From positions 5,897,001 through 5,961,000 of the forward strand of contig NZ_CP059322.2 of the NCBI RefSeq assembly GCF_013694245.2: a stretch of 64,000 bases of DNA, written 5' to 3'. Source of the DNA: Micromonospora ferruginea. GTDB taxonomy: Bacteria; Actinomycetota; Actinomycetes; Mycobacteriales; Micromonosporaceae. A program made the position numbers and the translations under genes. This document shows, piece after piece, positions 7,889 through 15,143 of the stretch; within the stretch, counting starts at the first letter, position 1; every line of letters starts with the position of its first letter. The notes below the pieces were generated by a model. It was given only the letters and a program-made list of their open reading frames with translations. It did no database searches and was not told where the DNA came from.

Positions 7889-10753
7889 ATGAGATCACCC
7901 GTGGCGCGGGTCCGGCGCGCCCTCGCCGGCCACCCGCGCCGGATCGTCGCCGCCGCAGTGGTGGTCGTCCTGGTCGCCGCCGCGCTGCTCTGGGCGGTCC
8001 GGCCGCAGGGCGCGGACTTCCGGACCGAGTCGGCGGTGGTGAACGTCCGCTCCGGGCCCGACGGCGACGAGCCGGTCGACCTGGACACCACGCTCTACCT
8101 GCCGGCCGACGCCTCCGAGACCGACCGGGTGCCGGCGGTGCTGCTCGCGCACGGCTTCGGCGGCACCAAGGAGTCGGTACGCGCCGACGCGGAGGACCTC
8201 GTCGCCCGCGGCTACGCGGTGCTCACCTGGACCGCCCGTGGCTTCGGCCGCAGCGGCGGCCAGATCCACCTGGACAACCCCGACTACGAGGTGCGCGACG
8301 CGCAACGCCTGCTGGACCGGCTCGCCGCCCGCCCGGACATCCGCCTCGACTCGGCCGGCGACCCGCGCGTCGGCGTGGTCGGCGGCTCGTACGGCGGCGG
8401 CCTGGCCCTGCTGCTGGCCGCGCAGGACCCCCGGGTCGACGCGATCGTCCCGATGATCACCTGGAACGACCTGTCCCGCGCCTTCCTGCCGGAGAGCACC
8501 GGCAAGGCGCCGACCGAGGGCGTGTTCAAGAAGGGCTGGGCCGGCATCTTCTTCGGCGGGGGCGGCAACGCCGGCTCCGGCCCGGCCGGACTCTCCGGCG
8601 CCACCGCCGCCGTACCCGAGGGCGCACCCGCCTCGGCCGGTCCGGCGAGCCCGCAGCCGGGCGCCGGTCCGGGCAGCGGCTCCGGCCGGGCGCCCGGTGG
8701 CGCCGCCGACCCGTCCTGCGGCCGGTTCGCCGCCGACGTCTGCGCCGCGTACCTGCGCATCGCCACCACCGGCCGGGCCGACGCCGCCGCGGTCGAGCTG
8801 CTGCGCCGCTCGTCGCCGGCCGGCGTGCTCGACCGGATCAAGGCGCCCACCCTGCTGGTGCAGGGCGAGGCGGACACGCTCTTCCCGCTCACCGAGGCGG
8901 ACGCTAACGCACGCGGCATCGCCGCCGCCGGCACCCCGGTGCGGGTCGCCTGGTTCACCGGCGGCCACGACGGCGGCGCCGGGCCGACGTCCGACTCCGA
9001 CCGGGTGAAGTTCCTGACCGCGCAGTGGCTCGACCACTACGTCAAGGGCGAGGGGGCGGCGCCGGGCGACACCTTCACGTTCTCCCGGATCGCCGGGTTC
9101 GACGCGCTCGACCGCGGCCTGGTGGCCACCGGCTACCGCACCGACGACTACCCGGGCGTGACCGGGCAGCAGCGCCGCGACGTGGCGCTGACCGGCCCGG
9201 CGCAGCCGGTCGCGGTGCCGCCGAACGGCAACCCGGCGGCGATCTCCGCGATCCCGTTCGCCGGGGCGCTCGGCTCGCTGCTGGACGGCGTGGCCGGCGA
9301 CATCCCCGGCCAGCACGCCCTCTTCGAGTCGGCGCCGCTGGACGAGCCGGTCGACGTGGTGGGCGCACCGACCGTGCGGATCCGGGCCGCCTCGAAGACC
9401 GGTGAGGCGGTGCTCTTCGTCAAGCTCTACGACGTCGACCCGCAGGGCGCGTCGACGCTGCCGGACGGCCTGGTCGCGCCGGTGCGGCTGACCGGCCTGC
9501 CGGCCGGCCTCGACGCCGCGACGCCGGTGACCGTCACACTGCCGGCGATCGTCCGGCGGGTCGAGGCCGGGCACCGGTTGCGGCTCGTGGTGGCGACGTC
9601 GGACCAGGCGTACGCGACGCCCGCCGAGCCGGCGGTGCACACCGTGGCGCTCGGCGACGGCCCGGTGGTGCTGCCCACCGTGGACGCCGCGCCGATCCCC
9701 ACCTCGGCCGCGATCTGGCGCTGGGTGCTGGCCGGCCTGCTCGCCGCGATCGTGGCCGGGCTGGTCGTGGTGGTGCTGCTCACCCGCCACCGGCACCGCC
9801 GCCAGGACCGCTCGGTGCACCCGGAGTACGCGGGCGTCCCGCTCGCCGTGCGCAACCTGCGCAAGGAGTACGCGGACGGCTTCGTGGCCGTCTCCGACGT
9901 CGACTTCGAGGTGCACCCCGGTCAGGTGGTGGGCCTGCTCGGGCCGAACGGCGCCGGCAAGACCACCACACTGCGGGTGCTGATGGGGCTGACCCAGCCG
10001 ACGGCCGGGGAGATCTACGTGTTCGGGCACCGGCTGGTGCCCGGCTCGCCGGTGCTCTCCCGGATCGGCGCGCTGGTCGAGGGGCCGGGCTTCCTGCCGC
10101 ACCTGTCCGGGCTGGACAACCTGAAGGCGTACTGGCGGGCCACCGGGCGGCCGTGGGAGGACGCGCACTTCGACGAGGCGCTGGAGATCGCCGGCCTGGG
10201 CGACTCGGTGCACCGGCGGACGAAGAAGTACAGCCACGGCATGCGGCAGCGGCTCGCCATCGCCCAGGCCATGCTCGGCCTGCCCGAGCTGCTGGTGCTC
10301 GACGAGCCGACGGACGGGCTCGACCCGCCGCAGATCGCCGAGATGCGCCGGGTGCTCCAGCGCTACGCCACGGACGGCCGGGCGGTGCTGGTCTCCAGTC
10401 ACCTGCTGGCCGAGGTGGAGCAGACCTGCACCCACGCGGTGGTGGTCAACAAGGGGCGGATCGTGGCGTCCGGCCCGGTCGAGGAGATCGTCGGCGAGTC
10501 GCCGAGCGTGCTGTTCGAGGTGAGCGACCCGGACGCGGCGCGGTCGGTGCTGGACCGGCTCGGCGGCGTACGGGTGCTGCCCGACGACGACGGGGCGCTG
10601 GTGGTCGACACCAACGGCACCGCCCGCAGCGAGGTGGTGGCCGAACTGGTCCGGGCCGGCATCGGGGTGGACCGGGTGGTGCCCCGGCGTCGCCTGGAGG
10701 ACGCGTTCCTCGCCCTGGTCGGCGAGAACTCTCGGGGAAGCGGTGACCGGTGA
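7889..10753 (+). CDS. Alpha/beta hydrolase (X-Pro peptidase S15/CocE-like) fused to ABC transporter ATPase
   Basis: A 954-residue fusion. TM1 (about 18-37) is followed by an S15/CocE-type alpha/beta hydrolase with nucleophile motif GGSYGG (Ser167), likely Asp329 (GEADTLFP) and His360 (TGGHDGG). A beta-rich domain of the X-Pro peptidase C-terminal type spans about 400-590. TM2 is about 609-631. A full ABC ATPase runs from 650: Walker A GPNGAGKTT (685-693), signature YSHGMRQR (781-788), Walker B LLVLDEPTDG (801-810), H-loop SSHLL. The two membrane segments place the hydrolase outside and the ATPase inside. The start ATG at 7889 is chosen because it opens directly into the signal-anchor; an in-frame upstream extension lacks coding character. 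It overlaps the permease gene, so the pair forms an exporter whose substrate may be processed at the surface. The substrate is unknown. Confidence 0.88.
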   Translation: MRSPVARVRRALAGHPRRIVAAAVVVVLVAAALLWAVRPQGADFRTESAVVNVRSGPDGDEPVDLDTTLYLPADASETDRVPAVLLAHGFGGTKESVRADAEDLVARGYAVLTWTARGFGRSGGQIHLDNPDYEVRDAQRLLDRLAARPDIRLDSAGDPRVGVVGGSYGGGLALLLAAQDPRVDAIVPMITWNDLSRAFLPESTGKAPTEGVFKKGWAGIFFGGGGNAGSGPAGLSGATAAVPEGAPASAGPASPQPGAGPGSGSGRAPGGAADPSCGRFAADVCAAYLRIATTGRADAAAVELLRRSSPAGVLDRIKAPTLLVQGEADTLFPLTEADANARGIAAAGTPVRVAWFTGGHDGGAGPTSDSDRVKFLTAQWLDHYVKGEGAAPGDTFTFSRIAGFDALDRGLVATGYRTDDYPGVTGQQRRDVALTGPAQPVAVPPNGNPAAISAIPFAGALGSLLDGVAGDIPGQHALFESAPLDEPVDVVGAPTVRIRAASKTGEAVLFVKLYDVDPQGASTLPDGLVAPVRLTGLPAGLDAATPVTVTLPAIVRRVEAGHRLRLVVATSDQAYATPAEPAVHTVALGDGPVVLPTVDAAPIPTSAAIWRWVLAGLLAAIVAGLVVVVLLTRHRHRRQDRSVHPEYAGVPLAVRNLRKEYADGFVAVSDVDFEVHPGQVVGLLGPNGAGKTTTLRVLMGLTQPTAGEIYVFGHRLVPGSPVLSRIGALVEGPGFLPHLSGLDNLKAYWRATGRPWEDAHFDEALEIAGLGDSVHRRTKKYSHGMRQRLAIAQAMLGLPELLVLDEPTDGLDPPQIAEMRRVLQRYATDGRAVLVSSHLLAEVEQTCTHAVVVNKGRIVASGPVEEIVGESPSVLFEVSDPDAARSVLDRLGGVRVLPDDDGALVVDTNGTARSEVVAELVRAGIGVDRVVPRRRLEDAFLALVGENSRGSGDR

Positions 10754-11637
10754 TGGTGGACTCTCAGGTGGCGCCGAAAGGCAGTGGCGGGGCGGCGGCC
10801 GGCTACCGGCCGTCGGCCACGATGCCGTTCGGGGCGGAGTTCCGGCGGCAGGCGTCGCGCCGGCGTACCCAGTTGGCGCTGGGGTTCATGGTGCTGCTGC
10901 CGTTGATCATCCTGGTGGCGTTCCAGTTCGACTCCTCAGACGACGACGGCGGCGGGCGAGGCGAGTTCGCCAGCCTGGCCGACCTGGCCACGTCGGGCGG
11001 GCTCAACTTCACCCTGTTCTCCATCCTGGTGTCGGCGTCGTTCCTGCTGGTCGTGGTGGTGGCGCTGTTCTGCGGTGACACGGTGGCCAGCGAGGCGAGC
11101 TGGGGCAGCCTGCGCTACCTGCTGGCCGTGCCGGTGCCCCGGGCCCGGCTGCTGGCGGTGAAGCTGGTGGTCGCACTGGCGTACTCCGGCCTGGCGCTGC
11201 TGCTGTTGGCGGGCACCGCGCTGGTCGCCGGCACGCTGCGCTACGGCTGGAAGCCGCTGAGCAGCCAGGTCTCCGCCGAGCTGGCCCCGGCGGACGGGCT
11301 GCTGCGGCTGCTCGGGGTGCTCGGCTACCTGGCGGTGGTGCTGCTGGTGGTGGCCGGGTTGGCGTTCCTGCTGTCGGTGACCACGGACGCCGCGCTCGGG
11401 GCGGTCGGCGGGGCGGTGCTGCTCTGGATCCTGTCCAGCATCCTCGACCAGATCACCGCGCTGGGCGGGCTGCGCAACCTGCTGCCGACCCATTACAGCA
11501 GCGCGTGGCTGGGGCTGCTGTCGTCGCCGATGCAGACCGACGACGTGGTCAAGGGCGCGATTTCGGCGGTCGTCTACGCCACGCTGTTCTGGTCGCTCGC
11601 CTTCTGGCGCTTCACCCGCAAGGACATCACCAGCTGA
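10750..11637 (+). CDS. ABC-2 type transporter permease
   Basis: A 295-residue permease with six predicted membrane segments. The first is near residues 43-60 (LALGFMVLLPLIILVAF), followed by an extracytoplasmic Asp/Gly-rich loop (SSDDDGGG). The motif DTVASEASWGSLRYLLAVPVPR, split here as DTVASEASWG and SLRYLLAVPVPR, is typical of ABC-2 export permeases. The GTG at 10750 overlaps the upstream stop by 4 bp (GTGA); an ATG at 10753 is the alternative. It partners the hydrolase-ABC fusion, giving a two-gene exporter that probably works as a dimer. It is followed directly by a copy of the dispersed 3'-end repeat. Confidence 0.88.
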   Translation: MMVDSQVAPKGSGGAAAGYRPSATMPFGAEFRRQASRRRTQLALGFMVLLPLIILVAFQFDSSDDDGGGRGEFASLADLATSGGLNFTLFSILVSASFLLVVVVALFCGDTVASEASWGSLRYLLAVPVPRARLLAVKLVVALAYSGLALLLLAGTALVAGTLRYGWKPLSSQVSAELAPADGLLRLLGVLGYLAVVLLVVAGLAFLLSVTTDAALGAVGGAVLLWILSSILDQITALGGLRNLLPTHYSSAWLGLLSSPMQTDDVVKGAISAVVYATLFWSLAFWRFTRKDITS

Positions 11638-11640
11638 GCA

Positions 11641-11700
11641 TGAAAGGCGGGGCCCCCGCTTAACGCCTCCGGTAGAGGAGGGGGCCCCGCTTAACACCTC
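11641..11700 (+). repeat. Dispersed 3'-end repeat, copy A
   Basis: First of five copies. The unit opens with TGAAAGG, then has GGGGCCCC-type palindrome plus CTTAACGCC, a spacer GGTAGAGGAG, and a second GGGGCCCC plus GCTTAAC. Here GCGGGGCCCCC can pair with GGGGGCCCCGC to give an 11-bp hairpin. It begins 4 bp after the permease stop and is in that gene's orientation. Confidence 0.85.
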
Positions 11701-11711
11701 GCGCCCATATC

Positions 11712-11727
11712 ATGGGAGCGTTCCCAT
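11712..11727. promoter_or_regulatory. LacI/CebR-type operator
   Basis: ATGGGAGCGTTCCCAT is an imperfect palindrome. It differs by one base from the Streptomyces CebR box TGGGAGCGCTCCCA, a LacI-family site known from cellobiose utilisation. It lies 90 bp before the DoxX gene. No sugar gene or LacI regulator is in the window, so the assignment is by site similarity only. Confidence 0.55.
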
Positions 11728-11749
11728 GTACTCGTCCCGCCAGCAAGGA

Positions 11750-11765
11750 ATTGATTAACTTCAAT
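11750..11765. promoter_or_regulatory. AT-rich inverted repeat, possible operator
   Basis: ATTGA-N6-TCAAT in an otherwise GC-rich upstream region, 52 bp before the DoxX start. The form suits a MarR-type or similar dimeric regulator, but nothing in the sequence names one. Confidence 0.3.
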
Positions 11766-11817
11766 CTCTGTAGCGACCATCCTGGACGTCGTCCGATATC
11801 CGTCCAGGAGGTTTCCC

Positions 11818-12372
11818 ATGGTCCCGGCGCAGCTGAACGGTCCCGTGCAGTCCCTGTTCCGCATCGTCATCGGCGCGCTCTTCGTGTGCCACGGCGCGGC
11901 GTCGATCTTCGGTGTCTTCGGTGGGAACCCGGCCACCGGTGGGGCCGTACCGGCCGGCACCTGGCCCGGCTGGTGGGCCGCGCTGATCCAGCTCGTCTGC
12001 GGCGCCCTGGTGCTCGTCGGGCTGTTCACCCGGCCGGCCGCGCTGCTCGCCTCCGGCTCGATGGCGTACGCGTACTTCGTGGTGCACCAGCCGCACGGCC
12101 TGCTGCCGATCGGCAACGGCGGTGAGCTGGCCGCGATCTTCTGCTGGTCGTTCCTGCTGGTCGCGGTGCTCGGCCCCGGCCCGTGGGCGCTCGACGCCCT
12201 GCTGGCCCGCCGCCGTCCCGCCGCCCCCGTCGAGACCCCGTCGGCCCCCGCGCGTCCGTCCCCGCCTGAACCGGCGAGATCGTGGTACGGGATCGCCCCC
12301 GAGGGGCGGTCCCGTACCACGATTTTCAGCGGCACGACGGCTGCGGCGGGCGGTGGGGTCAGAGCGGGTTGA
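11818..12372 (+). CDS. DoxX family membrane protein
   Basis: A 184-residue protein with four membrane segments in the first ~125 residues. Typical DoxX features are LFRIVIGALFVCHG at the N-terminus and the second-helix region ALIQLVCGALVLVGLFTRPAALLAS, here split as ALIQLVCGALVL and VGLFTRPAALLAS. DoxX proteins are small inner-membrane proteins; some associate with thiol redox or superoxide detoxification complexes. The ATG at 11818 follows a strong AGGAGG. The last ~60 residues are a Pro/Ala-rich tail, and the frame reads through a 21-bp hairpin before stopping inside the end of the convergent lipoprotein gene. The tail is probably not part of the ancestral protein. Confidence 0.85.
   Translation: MVPAQLNGPVQSLFRIVIGALFVCHGAASIFGVFGGNPATGGAVPAGTWPGWWAALIQLVCGALVLVGLFTRPAALLASGSMAYAYFVVHQPHGLLPIGNGGELAAIFCWSFLLVAVLGPGPWALDALLARRRPAAPVETPSAPARPSPPEPARSWYGIAPEGRSRTTIFSGTTAAAGGGVRAG
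12279..12323 (+). terminator. Hairpin with T-tract inside the DoxX reading frame
   Basis: A 21-bp stem (12279-12299 with 12303-12323, one G-U pair) closes a 3-nt loop and is followed by ATTTTC. It has the form of an intrinsic terminator on the plus strand. It lies within the open frame of the DoxX gene and just past the stop of the convergent lipoprotein gene. Confidence 0.7.
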
Positions 12373-13003
12373 CCGGGGTGGTGGCCGTCGAGGGTGGGGC
12401 GTCCGGCACGGCTGGTTGCGTGGTGGGAGAGGCGGGGAGGCGCTTCCAGACGCTCAGGCCGAGGCGGCCGGTGTTGCCGAGGTCGATCGGTCCGTCCAGG
12501 GTGACCGGTTGCGACGGGCGTCCGGCCTGCGGCGCGACGTCGAGCTGCCGGCCCTCGGTGGCCGCCACGGTCGAGTCGGTGACCGTGTTGCGCCAGAGCA
12601 GCGTGGCGCCGGCCCGTTCGCCGGGGAGCAGCACGATCCGGGTGGGCGGGGCGTCGAAGCCGGAGGTGATCCCGGCGGCGCCCGGGACGGTGTGGACCGT
12701 GATCGGGTCCCCGTCCGCGTCCCGCAGGCGCACCGCCGGATAGCCGCGCAGCTCGTACGGCTGGTTGCCGCAGTTGACCAGGTCCAGGCCCATGGCCCGC
12801 AGCCCCATCGCGGCGCTGACCCCGGTCTCGGCGATCCGGACGCCGTCCGGGGGGCAGGTCGTCGGGCCGGGCGGTGTGGATTCGTGCTGGCCCGGCCGCG
12901 GGACGGGGCCGGACGGCGGGTCGACCGGTGCCGGTGCCCGGGTGCAGGCCGCCAGGAGCGTCAGTGCCGCGAGGAGGCCGGTCCCGGCTGCCGCGTTGCG
13001 CAT
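12359..13003 (-). CDS. DUF4232-type lipoprotein
   Basis: A 214-residue exported lipoprotein. The signal peptide (about 1-18) ends in the lipobox LLAAC (Cys19). A Pro-rich linker follows, then a DUF4232-like beta domain from about residue 48 (CPPDGVRIAETG ... MGLRAMGLDLVNCGNQPYEL, with two Cys that could pair). Later motifs ERAGATLLWRN and a C-terminal Thr/Pro tail fit the family. The function of DUF4232 proteins is unknown; they are surface lipoproteins common in actinomycetes. The start at ATG 13003 is set by the signal peptide. Its stop overlaps the DoxX gene end by 14 bp. Confidence 0.8.
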   Translation of the reverse strand: MRNAAAGTGLLAALTLLAACTRAPAPVDPPSGPVPRPGQHESTPPGPTTCPPDGVRIAETGVSAAMGLRAMGLDLVNCGNQPYELRGYPAVRLRDADGDPITVHTVPGAAGITSGFDAPPTRIVLLPGERAGATLLWRNTVTDSTVAATEGRQLDVAPQAGRPSQPVTLDGPIDLGNTGRLGLSVWKRLPASPTTQPAVPDAPPSTATTPVNPL

Positions 13004-13010
13004 CCGGTGA

Positions 13011-13166
13011 TCATGCCACCGTCCCGGGTGCGGCGAGGACCGCGTCGAGCAACCCGGGACAGGTGCGGTCCAGTTCGTCGCGGCGCAGCCGGACGTAGCG
13101 GCTGGTGCCGACGACCCGGGTGCGGGTGGGGCCGGCCTCGCGCAGCACCTTGAAGTGGTGCCAGCG
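13011..13166 (-). pseudogene. ArsR-family regulator, 5'-truncated remnant
   Basis: About 50 codons encode the recognition helix and C-terminus of an ArsR-type winged-helix regulator: HHFKVLREAG, then TSRYVRLRRDELD and PGLLDAVLA, with strong GC3 bias. The frame is closed upstream by a stop at about 13179, and the N-terminal half of the domain is absent. It is too short to be a working regulator. The upstream boundary meets a plus-strand fragment near 13166, which suggests a deletion joined two unrelated gene ends. Confidence 0.65.
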
Positions 13167-13258
13167 CGGTGGCCGACCTCACCGGCCTCCGGCACGCGCC
13201 GGCCGCCGTCGTCGACCGCCCGGCGGTGGTGGAACCGGTCGCCGTGGTCGGCCGTTGA
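13166..13258 (+). pseudogene. Possible 3' fragment of an unidentified gene
   Basis: Thirty codons ending in TGA (13256-13258) have near-complete GC3 bias and a plausible protein composition (LTGLRHAPAAVV then DRPAVVEPVAVVGR). No start codon with a ribosome site is present and no family is recognised. It abuts the truncated ArsR fragment on the other strand. It could also be chance in GC-rich DNA. Confidence 0.3.
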
Positions 13259-13332
13259 GCCGGCCCACTGCGTGGGATCCCGGGGTGGCGACGACGTGAG
13301 CGGCGCATAGACTCGACGGCACAACTGCATAC

Positions 13333-13462
13333 CTCATCCAGAGGGGCTGAGGGATACGGCCCGACGACGCCCCGGCAACCACCCGCACGCTCGACGCCGA
13401 GCGCCCTGCGGGCAGGTGCCAATTCCGTCCCCGCCGCACCCGGCGATGCGGGGAAAGATGAG
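13333..13462 (+). promoter_or_regulatory. SAM-I (S-box) riboswitch upstream of thrC
   Basis: The segment matches the SAM-I consensus in order: P1 left arm CTCATC (13333-13338), AGAGG, CTGAGGGA, GGCCC, CCGGCAACC, a variable hairpin, GGTGCCAATTCC, and the P1 right arm GATGAG (13457-13462). The right arm runs into the Shine-Dalgarno GAGAGGA (13460-13466), 10 nt before the thrC start. Ligand-stabilised P1 would therefore hide the ribosome site, pointing to translational control by SAM. Confidence 0.93.
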
Positions 13463-13476
13463 AGGAACTCCTCGAC

Positions 13477-14766
13477 ATGACGTCGACGCTTCCCGCCGTC
13501 TCCGGCATCGACACCACCCGCAGCCCGGCCCGCGCCCTGGTCTGTCGCGCCTGTTCGGCGCGTTATCCGCTGGCCGCCCAGCACGCCTGCTACGAGTGTT
13601 TCGGCCCGCTGGAGGTCGACTACGACATCGCCGCGCTGGCCACCGTCACCCGGGAGCAGATCGAGGCCGGCCCGAACAGCATCTGGCGTTACGCCGCCCT
13701 GCTCCCGGCCGGTCAGGATCCGGCCACCCGGGTCACCCTCGACCCGGGGCTGACCCCGCTGGTCGCCGCCGGAAATCTCGCCGCCGAGCTGGGCCTCACC
13801 GGCCCGCTCTGGGTCAAGGACGACAGCGCCAACCCCACCCACTCGTTCAAGGACCGGGTGGTGTCGGTGGCGCTGACCGCCGCCCGGGCGCTCGGTTTCA
13901 CCCGCTACGCCTGCGCGTCCACCGGCAACCTGGCCAACTCGGTCGCCGCGCACGCCGCGCGCGCCGGCGTGCCGTCGGTGGTCTTCATCCCCAGCGACCT
14001 GGAGCAGGGCAAGGTCGTCACCACCGCGGTCTACGGCGGCGACCTGGTCGCCATCGACGGCTCGTACGACGACGTGAACCGGCTCTGCGGGGAGCTGGTG
14101 GAGACCGACGAGTTCGAGGACACCGCCTTCGTCAACGTCAACGTCCGGCCGTTCTACGCCGAGGGCTCCAAGACGCTCGGCTACGAGGTGGCCGAGCAGT
14201 TGGGCTGGCGGATCCCGGCCCAGGTGGTGATCCCGATGGCCAGCGGCGAACTGCTCACCAAGATCGACAAGGCGTTCACCGAGCTGGTCGAGATCGGGCT
14301 GGTGGAGGCGCCGGCCGGCGGCTGGAAGGTGTTCGGCGCCCAGTCCGCCGGGTGCAACCCGATCGCCACCGCGCTGCACGACGAGCGCGACACCATCGTC
14401 CCGGTCAAGCCCACCGGCATCGCCAAGTCGCTGAACATCGGCGACCCGGCCGCCGGCGTCTACGCGCTGGAGGCGGTCCGCCGTACCGGCGGCTGGATGG
14501 AGTACGCCGACGACGACGAGATCCGCGCCGGCATCCGGCTGCTGGCCCGGACCACGGGCGTGTTCGCGGAAACGGCGGGCGGCGTGACGGTGGCGGTCCT
14601 GCGGAAGCTGGTGGAGTCCGGCCGCCTCGACCCTACGGCGGAGACGGTGGTCTTCAACACCGGCGAGGGCCTGAAGACCCTCGACGCGGTGGCCGCCACC
14701 GCCGGCCCCACCCACCGCATCAAGCCCAACCTCCGAGCCGCCCGAGACGCCGGCCTCCTCTCCTAA
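13477..14766 (+). CDS. thrC: Threonine synthase
   Basis: A 429-residue PLP enzyme that converts O-phosphohomoserine to threonine. The Schiff-base lysine is Lys125 in NPTHSFKDR. CASTGNLANS binds the PLP phosphate region and ETAGGVTVAVLRKL is the typical C-terminal motif. An N-terminal four-Cys pair (Cys23, 26, 38, 41) looks like a zinc ribbon, as in many actinobacterial threonine synthases. It stands alone, away from hom and thrB, under a SAM-I riboswitch. The logic fits competition between threonine and methionine branches for phosphohomoserine, although SAM repression of thrC is unusual since SAM is normally an activator of the plant enzyme. The start is fixed by the riboswitch-linked ribosome site. 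Confidence 0.96.
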   Translation: MTSTLPAVSGIDTTRSPARALVCRACSARYPLAAQHACYECFGPLEVDYDIAALATVTREQIEAGPNSIWRYAALLPAGQDPATRVTLDPGLTPLVAAGNLAAELGLTGPLWVKDDSANPTHSFKDRVVSVALTAARALGFTRYACASTGNLANSVAAHAARAGVPSVVFIPSDLEQGKVVTTAVYGGDLVAIDGSYDDVNRLCGELVETDEFEDTAFVNVNVRPFYAEGSKTLGYEVAEQLGWRIPAQVVIPMASGELLTKIDKAFTELVEIGLVEAPAGGWKVFGAQSAGCNPIATALHDERDTIVPVKPTGIAKSLNIGDPAAGVYALEAVRRTGGWMEYADDDEIRAGIRLLARTTGVFAETAGGVTVAVLRKLVESGRLDPTAETVVFNTGEGLKTLDAVAATAGPTHRIKPNLRAARDAGLLS

Positions 14767-14802
14767 CCCCCTCCCGCCCCTCTCCCTCACCCGCCCCACC
14801 TG

Positions 14803-14876
14803 CGTCGATCTTGCACTTTCTGCCCCGGCGAAGGGGTGAATCGCCCTTACGTGGGGCCGAAAGTGCAAGATCGACG
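14803..14876. repeat. Palindromic intergenic element, CGATCTTG family, copy 1
   Basis: Perfect 18-bp arms (14803-14820 and 14859-14876; arms CGTCGATCTTGCACTTTC) enclose a 38-bp loop. A C-rich tract lies on the left (from 14766) and a G-rich tract on the right (to about 14935), which extend the symmetry. A second element with the same CGATCTTG ends is at 41009-41078. Confidence 0.8.
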
Positions 14877-15143
14877 AAGGGGGCGGGTGGGGTGGGGAGA
14901 CGGGGGTGGGGGCGGGGGTGACGGGGGGACTGCGGGGAGTGGCAGAAAACCACCGCCAAGGACTTGACGGCAGGAACCGGACGGCGCAAGATGCTCGGTG
15001 CGGGAGGGCATCCGCCGGAGACTTTTCTAAGTTTTGCGACCCAACGCCGGAGGCGTTGTGCGGACGTCCCTCCCGACCAACCTCGCGCAGGGCCAGCGGA
15101 AAACCGCTGGCCCTGTCGCCGTTTCCGGCCCAGGCTCACCGTC
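14877..15143. other. Intergenic region with two small hairpins
   Basis: A G-rich tract continues to about 14940. Next come a less GC-rich stretch, a hairpin CAACGCC-GGA-GGCGTTG (15042-15058), and a stronger one with 12-bp arms CAGGGCCAGCGG and loop AAAA (15088-15115). The latter ends 28 bp before the GNAT start. They could be a leader structure or a small RNA; no known riboswitch pattern fits. Confidence 0.4.

Noticed and set aside
14960-15143. TPP, cobalamin or other known riboswitch
   Set aside because: No conserved core motif of these classes was found; only generic hairpins are present.
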